This document shows positions 28,921-38,740 of a stretch of DNA of 64,000 nt, in pieces; the stretch's first letter is position 1, and every line of letters starts with the position of its first letter. The position numbers and the translations under genes are program-made. The notes beneath the pieces are model-generated. The model was not told the DNA's origin and searched no databases. It saw only the letters and a program-made list of their open reading frames with translations. This DNA comes from Proluteimonas flavola (GTDB lineage Bacteria > Pseudomonadota > Gammaproteobacteria > Xanthomonadales > Xanthomonadaceae): positions 62,001 through 126,000 of the forward strand of contig NZ_JAIWPU010000009.1 in the NCBI RefSeq assembly GCF_021191705.1, read 5' to 3'.

Positions 28921-30234
28921 TCAGTCCAGGCGGTCGCCGAGTACGATGGTGACCGTGGTGCCCTCGTCGGGCGTGCTCTCGAGCGCGACCGGCCAGCCGA
29001 AACGCGTGCCGAGCCGGCGTACGATCGACAGGCCGATGCCCTTGCCGGACTGGGCGAAGGGATCGGCGCGGTAGAACGGGTCGTAGACGCGCTTGAGCAC
29101 GTCGGGCGTCATGCCGATGCCGGTATCGCGGACGATGATGCGGTCGCGATCCACCACGACATCGACGCCGCCGGTCTCGGTGAACGCCCAGCTGTTGCGC
29201 AGCAGGTGCCCGAGCATGACGCCGAGTACCCGCGGCGGCGCGTCGAGTCGCGGCCGACTCCGGATGTCGAGGGTCAGCGACAGCTGCTTGCCCTCGAACA
29301 GCGGGCGCATCTTGTCGAGTTCCTCTTCCACCGCCTCGACGACGTCGAACACCTCACTCTGCGGCATGACGCCGCGCTCGCGCGCGAGCACCAGCAGGGC
29401 ATCGATCACCGCCTCCATGTCCTGGGTCGCGCGGCGGATGCGCAGCAGCGGACGCTGCTGGTGCGGCGGCGTCGCCGGATCGGCCGCGATCATGTCGCCC
29501 GCGACCCGGATCACCGTCAGCGGCGTGCGCAGTTCGTGGCTGGCGTCGCGGGTGAACTCGCGCTCGCGGCGCACGAAAGCACCGATGCGGTCGCCGAGCC
29601 CGTGCAGCGCGGTGGTCAAGGCCCGCGCCTCGCGACCGGCATCGTCGCGGGTGGACAGCGCCACGGGCACGCCCTCGTCATCATCGGACGGATTCCAGCG
29701 GCCGACTTCGTCGGCGAGCCGGTGGATCGGCAGCACCATGCGCTTGGACGTGCGATAGGTCATCCACGAAACGACGAAGATCGTCGCCATCATCAACAAT
29801 GCCAGTCCGCCTGCGGCCAGCGCGAGGATGCGGTCGAACAAGGACAACGACGCGGCGAGGTACAGGGTGCCGGCCTCGCGCCGGTCGACCAGCAACACGC
29901 CTTCGGTGTCGCGGCGCGGCGAAAAGCCTTCCGGCGCGGCCTTGAGCCACAGCAGATTGGCGACTGCGCGGTCGCCGCCGATGATCGCCTCCAGTTCACC
30001 GCCGTCGGCAGGCATGAAATAGCCCTGCAGGTTCACGCCGAACGGCGGTGGATACGCCGCGTCGGTGGCCCTGGCCCGCCACCAGGCATCGGCCTCGGCC
30101 TGCAGCCACTGCCGCGCGACGACCTCGCGGCCGATGAAGGCCGCAGTCATCACGCAGACGATCAGCGTCATCCCTGCGATCACCGCCTGGAAGGTGAACG
30201 CATCACGGATGCGGTTGGGCAACCCCTGGGGCAT
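28921..30234 (-). CDS. sensor histidine kinase
   Basis: The 437-residue inner-membrane kinase has TM1 at about residues 16-35, a periplasmic sensor of some 100 residues, TM2 at 136-158, a HAMP-like linker, and HisKA with the phospho-accepting H233 (FTRDASHELRTPLTV). The HATPase_c domain has a DTGIGM G1 box and a GKGIGLSIVRRL G2 box. The periplasmic part has no recognisable ligand fold. It lies 22 bases after its response regulator and upstream of the adaptor/ABC genes on the same strand, so the pair may control that efflux system. Confidence 0.92.
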   Translation of the reverse strand: MPQGLPNRIRDAFTFQAVIAGMTLIVCVMTAAFIGREVVARQWLQAEADAWWRARATDAAYPPPFGVNLQGYFMPADGGELEAIIGGDRAVANLLWLKAAPEGFSPRRDTEGVLLVDRREAGTLYLAASLSLFDRILALAAGGLALLMMATIFVVSWMTYRTSKRMVLPIHRLADEVGRWNPSDDDEGVPVALSTRDDAGREARALTTALHGLGDRIGAFVRREREFTRDASHELRTPLTVIRVAGDMIAADPATPPHQQRPLLRIRRATQDMEAVIDALLVLARERGVMPQSEVFDVVEAVEEELDKMRPLFEGKQLSLTLDIRSRPRLDAPPRVLGVMLGHLLRNSWAFTETGGVDVVVDRDRIIVRDTGIGMTPDVLKRVYDPFYRADPFAQSGKGIGLSIVRRLGTRFGWPVALESTPDEGTTVTIVLGDRLD

Positions 30235-30256
30235 GGTCGAGCGTCGCGTCGTCGGC

Positions 30257-30970
30257 TCAGGCCGGCGACTGCTCGATGTCGGCGATGCGGTAACCGGCGC
30301 TCTGCACCGTATGCAGCAGCTGCTTGTCGTAGGGCTTGTCGATGATCTTGCGCAGGTTGTAGAGGTGGCTGCGCAGGGTGTCGGAGTCCGGCAGGCTGTT
30401 GCCCCAGATCTCGCGCTCGATCTCCTGGCGGTTGACCACGCGCGGCGACTCGCGCATCAGGATCGTCAGCAGCTTCATGCCGATCGGCGAAAGCTGCAGC
30501 TCCGTGCCGCCACGGGTGGCGCGCATGCTGGCCGGGTCGAGCACGAGGTCGGCGACCTTGAGCACTTCCGAACCCACCTGGCGGCGCTCGCGGCGGATCA
30601 GGGCGCGCAGGCGCGCCTCCAGTTCCTGGATCGCGAAGGGCTTGGTCAGATAGTCGTCGGCGCCGGAGCTCAGGCCGGTGAGCTTTTCGTCGAGCGTGTC
30701 GCGCGCGGTCAGCATCAGCACCGGCGTCGACTTGCGCGCGTCCTCGCGCAGGCGCTTGCAGACTTCGATGCCGTCCAGACGCGGCAGCATCAGGTCGAGG
30801 ACGATCACGTCGTAGTTGTTCTCGGTGGCCAGACGGTAGCCGTCGAGACCGTCGGCGGCGTAGTCGACCTCGAATCCGCGACCTTCCAGATATTCGCCGA
30901 CCATCTCGGAAATGTTGCGGTTGTCCTCGACGATGAGGACGAGGCCTCCGGGTTCCTGACCTGCGCGCAT
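30257..30970 (-). CDS. OmpR-family response regulator
   Basis: The 237-residue regulator has a receiver domain with acidic residues E15-D16 (LIVEDNRN), phospho-acceptor D59 (VLDLMLP) and K110 (DYLTKPF), followed by a winged-helix DNA-binding domain (LQLSPIGMKLLTILMRESPR, SHLYNLRKIID). The ATG at 30970 is chosen at the conserved receiver start; upstream in-frame ATGs add unrelated residues. It resembles the ColR/VgrR type of xanthomonads, but this identity is not certain. A repeated TTTGTGAA motif directly upstream may be its own binding site. Confidence 0.92.
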   Translation of the reverse strand: MRAGQEPGGLVLIVEDNRNISEMVGEYLEGRGFEVDYAADGLDGYRLATENNYDVIVLDLMLPRLDGIEVCKRLREDARKSTPVLMLTARDTLDEKLTGLSSGADDYLTKPFAIQELEARLRALIRRERRQVGSEVLKVADLVLDPASMRATRGGTELQLSPIGMKLLTILMRESPRVVNRQEIEREIWGNSLPDSDTLRSHLYNLRKIIDKPYDKQLLHTVQSAGYRIADIEQSPA

Positions 30971-31005
30971 GAACGGCTCCGTAGCTGGGTGCGTGTGGAT
31001 TAAGC

Positions 31006-31044
31006 TTTGTGAATTTCCCACTTTCACAGTGCAGGATTTGTGAA
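31006..31044. promoter_or_regulatory. candidate response-regulator operator, repeated TTTGTGAA
   Basis: TTTGTGAA occurs at 31006-31013 and again at 31037-31044, a start-to-start distance of 31 bases (three helical turns), with an inverted CTTTCACAG between them (31021-31029). The block sits 36 bases upstream of the regulator start in the divergent gap before the DUF486 gene. Confidence 0.45.
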
Positions 31045-31122
31045 GAGTTCGTGGTTCAACCGCGTCGCTGCGGGCCTGGCGCTACGATCCGGACCGTCCC
31101 TCGCACCTTCGGAAGTCCCGCC

Positions 31123-31467
31123 ATGCCCGGCTACGAGCGCTATCTGCCCATCCTGTTGCTGGTGGGCTCGAACATCTTCATGACCTTCGCTTGGTACGGG
31201 CATCTGCAGTACCGCAGCGTGCCGATCCTGACGGTCATCCTGGTCAGCTGGGGCATCGCGTTCTTCGAGTACATGCTGATGGTGCCGGCGAACCGGATCG
31301 GTGCCGCGGTCTATTCGGCGCCGCAGCTCAAGGGCATGCAGGAGGTCATCACCCTGCTGGTGTTCGCGGGCTTCTCGACCTGGTACCTGGGACAGCCGCT
31401 GAAGTGGAACCACTGGGCGGGGTTCACGCTGATCGTCATCGCGGCGTGGTTGATCTTCCTCGAATAG
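31123..31467 (+). CDS. DUF486 (DMT-superfamily) small membrane protein
   Basis: This 114-residue protein has four transmembrane helices (LPILLLVGSNIFMTFAWYG, VILVSWGIAFFEYMLMVPAN, VITLLVFAGFSTWYL, GFTLIVIAAWLIFL) and the conserved FMTFAWYGHL and VPANRIG motifs of DUF486. The family is related to small multidrug-resistance transporters, but no substrate is known. It is a single gene facing away from the two-component pair. Confidence 0.88.
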   Translation: MPGYERYLPILLLVGSNIFMTFAWYGHLQYRSVPILTVILVSWGIAFFEYMLMVPANRIGAAVYSAPQLKGMQEVITLLVFAGFSTWYLGQPLKWNHWAGFTLIVIAAWLIFLE

Positions 31468-31481
31468 CGCCTTGTAGCAGC

Positions 31482-31616
31482 GGGGGGGGGGGCGAGGGGG
31501 GGGGGGGGGGGGGGCGCCCCCCCCCGCCGCGCCCCGCCCCCCCCGGGGGGGGGGGGGGGGGGGGGGGGGCGGGCGCGGGCGGCCGGGCCGCCCCCCCCCC
31601 CCCCCCCCCCCCCCCC
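31482..31616. repeat. 135-base G/C homopolymer tract, probably a damaged hairpin repeat or assembly artefact
   Basis: The tract is nearly pure G and C runs: 19 G (31496-31514), C runs to 31544, 25 G (31545-31569), a GC-only spacer, then 26 C (31591-31616). It begins after TTGTAGCAGC and ends in two copies of GCTCCCACAG (31617-31626 and 31630-31639), sequences that flank the common xanthomonad GTAGGAGCGGC...GCCGCTCCCACAG hairpin. Either a real expanded hairpin or corrupted base calls would produce this. It is not coding. Confidence 0.8.
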
Positions 31617-31679
31617 GCTCCCACAGGCCGCTCCCACAGACACCGGTCAGTCCGTCGGACATCGGTCAGCAGAAATCCT

Positions 31680-33130
<1,451 letters not shown>

Positions 33131-33134
<4 letters not shown>

Positions 33135-33526
33135 GACGGGGCTCCATCACGCGGCGCGGCCGCATGCAGGGATTCGAGGATCTGCATGACGTCCTGGATG
33201 TAGGACAGCTTGCTGACGAAGTTGTCGGCGCCGGCGCGGGTGGCGTGCTCGCGGTGTTCGGCGTCGTCGAAATGGCTGGCGATCACCACGTAGGGCGGCG
33301 CGTCCTGGGCCTTGATCAGGCGCGTGGCCTGCAGGCCGCCCATCTCCGGCATCGCCAGGTCCATCAGCACCACGTCCGGACGCAGCGCCTCGGACTGGGC
33401 GATCGCCTCGAGGCCGTTGGCGGCGGTGCCGACGACGTCCAGCCAGTCGATCTTGCGGAAGTGGCGCCGGGCGGCGTTGATGAAGCCCTCGTGGTCGTCG
33501 ACCAGGAGCACATGGATGATCTGCAT
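33131..33526 (-). CDS. single-domain response regulator in the rpoN2-fleQ block
   Basis: The 131-residue product is a stand-alone receiver domain with D10-D11, phospho-acceptor D56 ([13 protein letters not shown]) and K106 (FVSKLSY), and no output domain. It probably acts by protein-protein contact with the adjacent FleQ or a kinase. Coupling to fleQ by a 4-base overlap and placement 9 bases after rpoN strengthen this. The orphan CHASE/PAS kinase at 38774 is one possible phosphate donor (inference). Confidence 0.9.
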
Positions 33527-33535
33527 GACGATTCC

Positions 33536-34942
33536 TCAGCCCGCGCGGGCGAGCAGGGCGGGACGGCTGCCGCGGCGACGCGCACGGGCCGGTGCGATGT
33601 CGAGCTGTTCGCGGTACTTGGCGACGGTGCGCCGTGCGATGTGCACGCCCTGGCGCGCCAGCAGCGCGGCGATCGCTTCGTCGGCCAGCGGGCGCTGGGC
33701 CGGCTCGCCGTCGATCAGGCGGCGGACCATCGCCTTGACCGCGGCGCCGGAGACGTTGGCACCGTCGAGGCGCACGGCGAAGAAGCGCTTCATCTCGATG
33801 GTGCCGCGCGGCGTCTGCAGGAACTTGCCCGTGGTGATGCGCGAGACGGTGGATTCGTGCATGCCGATCGCGTCGGCCACGTCCTTGAGGGTCAGCGGCG
33901 CCATCGATTCTTCGCCGCGTTCCAGGAATGCGGCCTGGCGCTCGACGATCACGCGGGCGGTGCGCAGCAGGGTGTCGTAACGCATCGACAGGCCGCGGGT
34001 GAACCAGCGCGCTTCCTGCAGCATGTCGCGCATCGGCGCGCTGCCTTCGCCGTTGGCCAGGGCGCGTTCGTAGCCGGCGTTGATCGACACGCGCGGCGCG
34101 GCGGCCGGATTCAGCGCGACGCGCCAGCCGGCATCGGCGTGCCAGACCACGACGTCGGGCACGACCGCAGTGGCTTCGACCGGCGCGCCGGCCTGGGCCG
34201 GGCGTGGATCCAGCGACAGCACCACGCGCACGGCCTCGTGCACGTCGGCTTCGTCGCGCTGCAGATGCTTCGCCAGTGCGGCGATGTCGTGACCGGCCAG
34301 CAGATCCAGCGCGGTGTCGATCAGGCGGCGGGCGAGGGCGCGTCCGGCGACGCGGCCGGGCAGTGCGGCCAGCTGGGCCAGCAGGCATTCGCGCAGGTCG
34401 CGCGCGGCCACGCCGGCCGGGTCGCCGGCCAGCAGCTGCTGGCGCACGGCTTCGATATCGGCGGGCGCGCGGTCGAAGCGCTCGGCGGCGTCGCGCAGCA
34501 GATCGCCATGCGGCGCCGCGAGGTAGCCGGCGTCGTCGCAATGCGTGAGCCAGAACGCGGCGATCTCCAGATCACCGGCATCGAGTTCCGACGCCAGGCG
34601 CTGCAGGATGCGCAGCTGCGGATCGGTCGATTCGCCGGCGGCGATGCGCTGCAGGCCGTCCTCGTCGCCGCCGCTCCAGGCGGCGCCGCGCACGTCCCAC
34701 ATCGAGGATTCGGGCAGTTCGTCGAACGCGGCGACGTCGGTCGCCGCGTCCGCCCGTTCCGGCACCGGACTTGCAACAGGCTCTTCGTCGAGTTCGAGCA
34801 GCGGGTTCTGCTCCAGCACGCGGCGGATCTCGAGATCGAGCTGCAGGCCATCGAGCTGCAGCAGCCGGATCGACTGCAACAGCTGGGGCGTCATGTGCAG
34901 CCCCTGGCCCAGCTGCATCGAGGTGGTGGCACTCGTTTTCAT
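33536..34942 (-). CDS. rpoN: RNA polymerase sigma-54 factor (RpoN2 type)
   Basis: The 468-residue sigma factor has region I (SMQLGQGLHMTPQLLQSIRL) contacting activators, an acidic region II, the core-binding region, a helix-turn-helix (TLKDVADAIGMHESTVSRIT) and the RpoN box ARRTVAKYRE near residues 436-445 that reads the -24 element. Its position among flagellar genes corresponds to RpoN2 of Xanthomonas, which has two rpoN genes. A clear sigma-54 site lies upstream of fliD in the same block. Confidence 0.94.
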   Translation of the reverse strand: MKTSATTSMQLGQGLHMTPQLLQSIRLLQLDGLQLDLEIRRVLEQNPLLELDEEPVASPVPERADAATDVAAFDELPESSMWDVRGAAWSGGDEDGLQRIAAGESTDPQLRILQRLASELDAGDLEIAAFWLTHCDDAGYLAAPHGDLLRDAAERFDRAPADIEAVRQQLLAGDPAGVAARDLRECLLAQLAALPGRVAGRALARRLIDTALDLLAGHDIAALAKHLQRDEADVHEAVRVVLSLDPRPAQAGAPVEATAVVPDVVVWHADAGWRVALNPAAAPRVSINAGYERALANGEGSAPMRDMLQEARWFTRGLSMRYDTLLRTARVIVERQAAFLERGEESMAPLTLKDVADAIGMHESTVSRITTGKFLQTPRGTIEMKRFFAVRLDGANVSGAAVKAMVRRLIDGEPAQRPLADEAIAALLARQGVHIARRTVAKYREQLDIAPARARRRGSRPALLARAG

Positions 34943-35055
34943 CGTCGCCGGATTCCCGTCGCGGCGCTCCCCGCGCCCGTGAAAGTATCGTGAAGGCGAC
35001 GTGACGGTTCCGCTATCGGGGCGTTTCCGACGGCGCACGGGGTTCGCCCCACGCG

Positions 35056-35074
35056 TGTCGGGGTTTCCCCGACA
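35056..35074. other. hairpin between LuxR-type regulator and rpoN
   Basis: TGTCGGGG (35056-35063), TTT, CCCCGACA (35067-35074) is a perfect 8-bp stem in the 195-base gap 34943-35137. It has no T-run on the minus strand, so it may attenuate rather than terminate transcription into rpoN. Confidence 0.45.
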
Positions 35075-35137
35075 GCGGGGCAGTCGGCGCGGTGTCGGAT
35101 TTCCGTCGGGCGCGCAGCCCCCGACGCAGGCAGGCGA

Positions 35138-35770
35138 TCAGTCGGGATCGCGGCTGCGGCGGGCGGCCAGCAGCACCAGCTCGTTCGCACGGCGACAGCC
35201 CAGCGCTTCCATCATGCGGGCGCGGTGGGTTTCGACGGTCTTGACGCTGATGCCCAGCTCGACCGCGATTTCCTTGCTGCTCAGGCCGCTGCCGATCATG
35301 TCGAGGATCTGCCGCTGGCGGTTGGACAGCGAATCGACGCCCGCGGCTTTCGGCCGGCCAAGCAGCGGCGCCATCATCCGCGACGACAGGCGGGGACTGA
35401 GAAACACGTCGCCGGCCACCGCGGTGCGCAGCGCCAGTTCCAGTTCCAGCGGCGCCGCGTCCTTGACCACGAAACCCGCAGCGCCGCGTTCGAGTGCGCT
35501 GCGCACGTGCTGGGCATCGTCGTGCATCGACATGATCAGCACAGGGGTGGCCGGCAGTTCGGCGTGGATCGCGCCCATCGCCTCGATGCCGCTGCGGCCG
35601 GGCAGGGACAGGTCCATCAGGACCACGTCCGGGCGGTGGATCAGCGCGAGGTCGAGCGCCTCGTCGGCGCGGCTGGCTTCGGCGCAGACATCGACGCCAC
35701 CGAACCCCTGCAGCAGACGGGCCAGGCCCGCCCGCACGAGCGTGTGGTCGTCGACGATCAGTACTCGCAC
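35138..35770 (-). CDS. NarL/LuxR-family response regulator
   Basis: The 210-residue regulator has a receiver domain with D8-D9, phospho-acceptor D53 (VVLMDLSLPG) and K103 (FVVKDAAPL), and a C-terminal LuxR helix-turn-helix (LSNRQRQILDMIGSGLSSKE, KTVETHRARM). No partner kinase is adjacent. It sits between the pilZ gene and rpoN, as in other xanthomonad flagellar clusters. Confidence 0.92.
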   Translation of the reverse strand: MRVLIVDDHTLVRAGLARLLQGFGGVDVCAEASRADEALDLALIHRPDVVLMDLSLPGRSGIEAMGAIHAELPATPVLIMSMHDDAQHVRSALERGAAGFVVKDAAPLELELALRTAVAGDVFLSPRLSSRMMAPLLGRPKAAGVDSLSNRQRQILDMIGSGLSSKEIAVELGISVKTVETHRARMMEALGCRRANELVLLAARRSRDPD

Positions 35771-35835
35771 CAGCCGGTCTCTCCGTTACCGCCGGGCCGC
35801 CCCGGTATCGGCAGGATACGCGAGACCGCCCGGCC

Positions 35836-36405
35836 TCACCGGCGGCGCTGTTCGGCGACCTGTCGGCGATGCAGGCGGAACAGATGCCGGTCGAGCGCTT
35901 CGACCAGGCCGGGCGTCAGCTCGGCGAACGCCAGCCACACACGCGTGCCGCGGGCGAGCGCCTCGCGGGCGATCACGGTGGCGGGCAGTTCGAGATGGTC
36001 GGGCAGCCATTCCACCGGCTGCAGGCGCACGAGGACGCGGGTGTCCGGAACGAGGTCTTCTGCGGCGTCGAGATCCACCCGCAGACCCGTTCGCGACCAG
36101 CGCAGCGGGCGTTCCGGCAGACCGTCGGCGCGCATCGCCAGGCGGCCCACCAGCGCAAGAATCAGATCGAGCTTGGCGTCCATGCGCTGCGCGAGCAGCG
36201 GCAGGTCGCCGTGTTCCTCGCTGCCATCGTCCTTGCGCAGATCCTCGATCTGGGCGAGTCCCTGCAGCAGCGTGATCGCCTGCGACTGCCGGCCGGGACC
36301 GGAGGCCACGGTCACCGTGACCGGCAGCACCAGCGAGCAGTCGAGACGGTCGCCGAACAGGGCCTGGTCGACCGGCGTGTCGAGCGGGGCACCGGGTTCG
36401 TTCAC
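35836..36405 (-). CDS. PilZ-domain flagellar-locus protein (degenerate c-di-GMP site)
   Basis: The 189-residue protein begins at a GTG that overlaps the fliT-like stop as GTGA. The C-terminal half has the PilZ-type beta strand WSRTGLRVDL, corresponding to the D/NxSxxG motif, but the arginine-rich RxxxR motif expected before it is not visible, so c-di-GMP binding may be lost. Members at this position in Xanthomonas influence motility. The N-terminal half, with LVLPVTVTV, may be a YcgR-like domain. Confidence 0.7.
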   Translation of the reverse strand: MNEPGAPLDTPVDQALFGDRLDCSLVLPVTVTVASGPGRQSQAITLLQGLAQIEDLRKDDGSEEHGDLPLLAQRMDAKLDLILALVGRLAMRADGLPERPLRWSRTGLRVDLDAAEDLVPDTRVLVRLQPVEWLPDHLELPATVIAREALARGTRVWLAFAELTPGLVEALDRHLFRLHRRQVAEQRRR

Positions 36406-36704
36406 AGCCCGACCTCGACCGTGGCGTAGGCGCGGGAGGCGCTGTCCTGCCGGTGCGCCTGGCGCAGCGCGGCGCCGATCACCGCCTGGCGCTCGCGCAT
36501 GCGCAGCAGCAATGCGTTCTGGATCGCGAGCAGGTCCCGCAGCACGTCCAGCGGCGCGTCCGGCGCGTTGGCCTCGATGTAGTTGCGCAGCGCCGCGTCG
36601 TAATCCGTCATGCGCTGCGCGGCGGTGTCCAGCTCGCCGGCATCGACCGCGACGCCGAGCGCCTCGAGCCGGTCGTAGAGGTCCTGGCGGACCATCGGGT
36701 TCAC
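36402..36704 (-). CDS. FliT-like flagellar chaperone candidate
   Basis: The 100-residue, mainly helical protein sits immediately after fliS with a GTGA overlap, where fliT is usually found. The helical pattern (LYDRLEALGVAVDAGELDTA, LLAIQNALLLRMRERQ) fits a small export chaperone, but FliT is poorly conserved in sequence and the call rests largely on position. An ATG at 36695 is an alternative start. Confidence 0.6.
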   Translation of the reverse strand: MNPMVRQDLYDRLEALGVAVDAGELDTAAQRMTDYDAALRNYIEANAPDAPLDVLRDLLAIQNALLLRMRERQAVIGAALRQAHRQDSASRAYATVEVGL

Positions 36705-37111
36705 GCGAGCGCTCCGGCGCTGCCGGCGGCCGCGGGGCGGATCGCGGTCCAGGCCGCATCGATCTCCCCCAGCAGTTCCAGGGACTCGCGCAGCGCGTCC
36801 GGGTCGTTGTTGAGGTTGGCCTGGGTCAGGCGGCGCAGCACGTAGTCGTAGAGCGAGGACAGGTTGGCGGCGATCTCGCCGCCGGCCTCGTGATCCAGCG
36901 AGCCGCTGAGGTGGCCGACGATCGCGCAGGCCTCGCCGATCGCCTTGCCCTTGCGCGCGGGATCGCCGCGCTCCATGCAGGCTTCGGCCAGACGGATGCG
37001 CTCGCAGGCGCCGGACAGCAACAAGGCCACCAGCTTGTGCGGATCGGCGTCCATGACGGCGCCTTCGAGCTGGCTCTGGCGGTACTGCTGGGCGTAGTGG
37101 CGCTGCATCAT
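36701..37111 (-). CDS. fliS: flagellin export chaperone FliS
   Basis: The 136-residue helical protein matches FliS: YAQQYRQSQLEGAVMDADPH, KLVALLLSGACERIRLAEAC, LSSLYDYVLRRLTQAN. FliS caps the C-terminus of flagellin and prevents polymerisation in the cytoplasm. It follows fliD by 18 bases. Tandem ATGs at 37111 and 37108 are both possible starts. Confidence 0.93.
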   Translation of the reverse strand: MMQRHYAQQYRQSQLEGAVMDADPHKLVALLLSGACERIRLAEACMERGDPARKGKAIGEACAIVGHLSGSLDHEAGGEIAANLSSLYDYVLRRLTQANLNNDPDALRESLELLGEIDAAWTAIRPAAAGSAGALA

Positions 37112-37129
37112 CGGTGAAGTCCTTCCCGC

Positions 37130-38533
37130 TTATTGCGTCTGTGCCGAGAGGTTGGCGAGCTGTTGCGCCAACGCAGTGCTGGTACTGGTCATCTGGGCCA
37201 TCAGGGAGTCGAGGGCCACGAACTGGTTACGGTACCGCTGCGCCGCCGCATCCATGCGTACGTCCAGGGCCTCGCGCTGACGGGTCACATCCTTCAGCTC
37301 GTCGTTCAGACCCTTGGTGCGCAGCGTGAGGGCGCCGTCCGTGCCGACGTAGCCCTTGACCACGGTATTGAGCTTGGCGGCAAGGCCGTTCTCGCCGGTG
37401 AACGCCGCGATGACCTGGGCCGAGTTGGCCGCCATCGCCTCGTTGAACTTCGTCGCATCCAGCACCAGGCTGCCGTCCGGGGTGGGGTAGCCCTGCGTCT
37501 GCAGGCCGAGCGTCTTCGCATCGAGGCCCTGTTCGGCGAGGCCGCCGAGCAGGTCGTTCATGACGTTGCGCAGCTGCGACGCGGCGCCGCGCATCTGCGC
37601 ATCGCCGGTCAACGAGGAGGGCGTCTGGGCTTCGGCGTTGTAGGAGGTCGCGGTGCCGATCGCCTTGAGCGCGGCGTTGTAGGCCTTGACGAAATTGTCG
37701 ACTGCGGCGCGGCTGCCGGACGGGTCGGCGCTGACGTCGACCCGGCTGGTGCCGGCCTGCTTCAGCACCAGGCTCATGCCCGGGACCGCGTCGGTGACGG
37801 TATTGGTCGGCGACGTGGTCACCAGGCCATCGATCGACACGCGCGCATCGGCGGCCGGCGACTGGTCGCGCAGGCCGCCGACCAGACCCTGCAGGTCGCT
37901 GCCGCCGTCGAGGACCTGGATCGAGACGGCATTCGCCGCGCCGGTTTTCGCGCTGCCCACCGACAGATGGTGACCATCGTCCGACGTCAACAGGGCCGCC
38001 TGCACACCGTGCTTGCCGGCGGCGTCGTTGATGGCGCTGCGGATGTCGGCCAGCGTGGCGTCCGCCTTGACGGCGACGTCGACGGTGTTCTCGCCGATCG
38101 CGACGCGCAGCGTGCCGGCGCCGAACTTCGTGCCCACCTCGACGCCGTCGCCGAGCATCTTGTGCGCCGTCGCCAGCGACAGCACCTCGACCTGGTAGCT
38201 GCCGACTGGTGTATTGCGGCCGGCAGTCGGGGTCAGGACGGGATCGCTTGCCGCATTCGACGCGGCGTTTCCGGACGCGACCGACAGCATGGTGGAACTG
38301 ATGGTGCGCGCACCGAGGGAGTCCGCTTTCTGTAGCGCATCGAGTGCGGTCTTCAACGAATCAAAGGCGGAGTTGACGCTGCCCAGCCCGGACAGTTTGA
38401 ACTTTGCCACCGATTCCAGCGTGTTGAGACGCGCGTTCTGCGGCGCGCGGTCGGCCGCCACCAGCTGGCTGACGATCCCGCTGATGTCGAGTCCGGACCC
38501 GATGCCGCCGTAACCGAATGAGTAATCCGCCAT
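37130..38533 (-). CDS. fliD: flagellar filament cap protein FliD
   Basis: This 467-residue hook-associated protein 2 forms the cap that guides flagellin assembly. The conserved N-terminus YGGIGSGLDISGIVSQLVAA and C-terminal coiled-coil region (LDSLMAQMTSTSTALAQQLA) are present, with a less conserved middle domain. It is first gene of the minus-strand flagellar block and is preceded by a sigma-54 promoter. The flagellin gene usually found just upstream is absent. Confidence 0.95.
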   Translation of the reverse strand: MADYSFGYGGIGSGLDISGIVSQLVAADRAPQNARLNTLESVAKFKLSGLGSVNSAFDSLKTALDALQKADSLGARTISSTMLSVASGNAASNAASDPVLTPTAGRNTPVGSYQVEVLSLATAHKMLGDGVEVGTKFGAGTLRVAIGENTVDVAVKADATLADIRSAINDAAGKHGVQAALLTSDDGHHLSVGSAKTGAANAVSIQVLDGGSDLQGLVGGLRDQSPAADARVSIDGLVTTSPTNTVTDAVPGMSLVLKQAGTSRVDVSADPSGSRAAVDNFVKAYNAALKAIGTATSYNAEAQTPSSLTGDAQMRGAASQLRNVMNDLLGGLAEQGLDAKTLGLQTQGYPTPDGSLVLDATKFNEAMAANSAQVIAAFTGENGLAAKLNTVVKGYVGTDGALTLRTKGLNDELKDVTRQREALDVRMDAAAQRYRNQFVALDSLMAQMTSTSTALAQQLANLSAQTQ

Positions 38534-38622
38534 GCTCTGTCTCCTGGCCGGGAACAGCCCCGGGCGGGCCGCACGTGGCGACCTGATGCTGTAACGGCCC
38601 CATGCCGCGCTTCTTGAGCGCT

Positions 38623-38638
38623 GCAAGATGCGTGCCTG
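38623..38638 (-). promoter_or_regulatory. sigma-54 promoter of fliD
   Basis: On the minus strand the sequence AGGCACGCATCTTGCA matches the sigma-54 consensus TGGCACG-N4-TTGCA, with the invariant GG and GC separated by exactly 10 bases. It lies 90 bases before the fliD start, and rpoN and fleQ are in the same block. Confidence 0.82.
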
Positions 38639-38713
38639 AGCGGCCGGGAGGACTGACGGCAGGAGCGGATCGAGTGGCCAGCCGGGGGGGGCGGTCGCCA
38701 CCCCCGCTTGTTG

Positions 38714-38740
38714 AAAACCGGGATTCCGGGCCCGGTTTTT
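38714..38740. terminator. terminator-like hairpin with no gene in front of it
   Basis: AAAACCGGG (38714-38722) pairs with CCCGGTTTT (38731-38739), with an 8-base loop. T-runs occur on both strands. It sits between the divergent fliD and kinase genes, where neither transcript should end. Confidence 0.6.

Noticed and set aside
31480-31640. Glycine/proline-rich proteins apparently encoded across the G/C tract
   Set aside because: They are mere translations of homopolymers and the tract itself is suspect.
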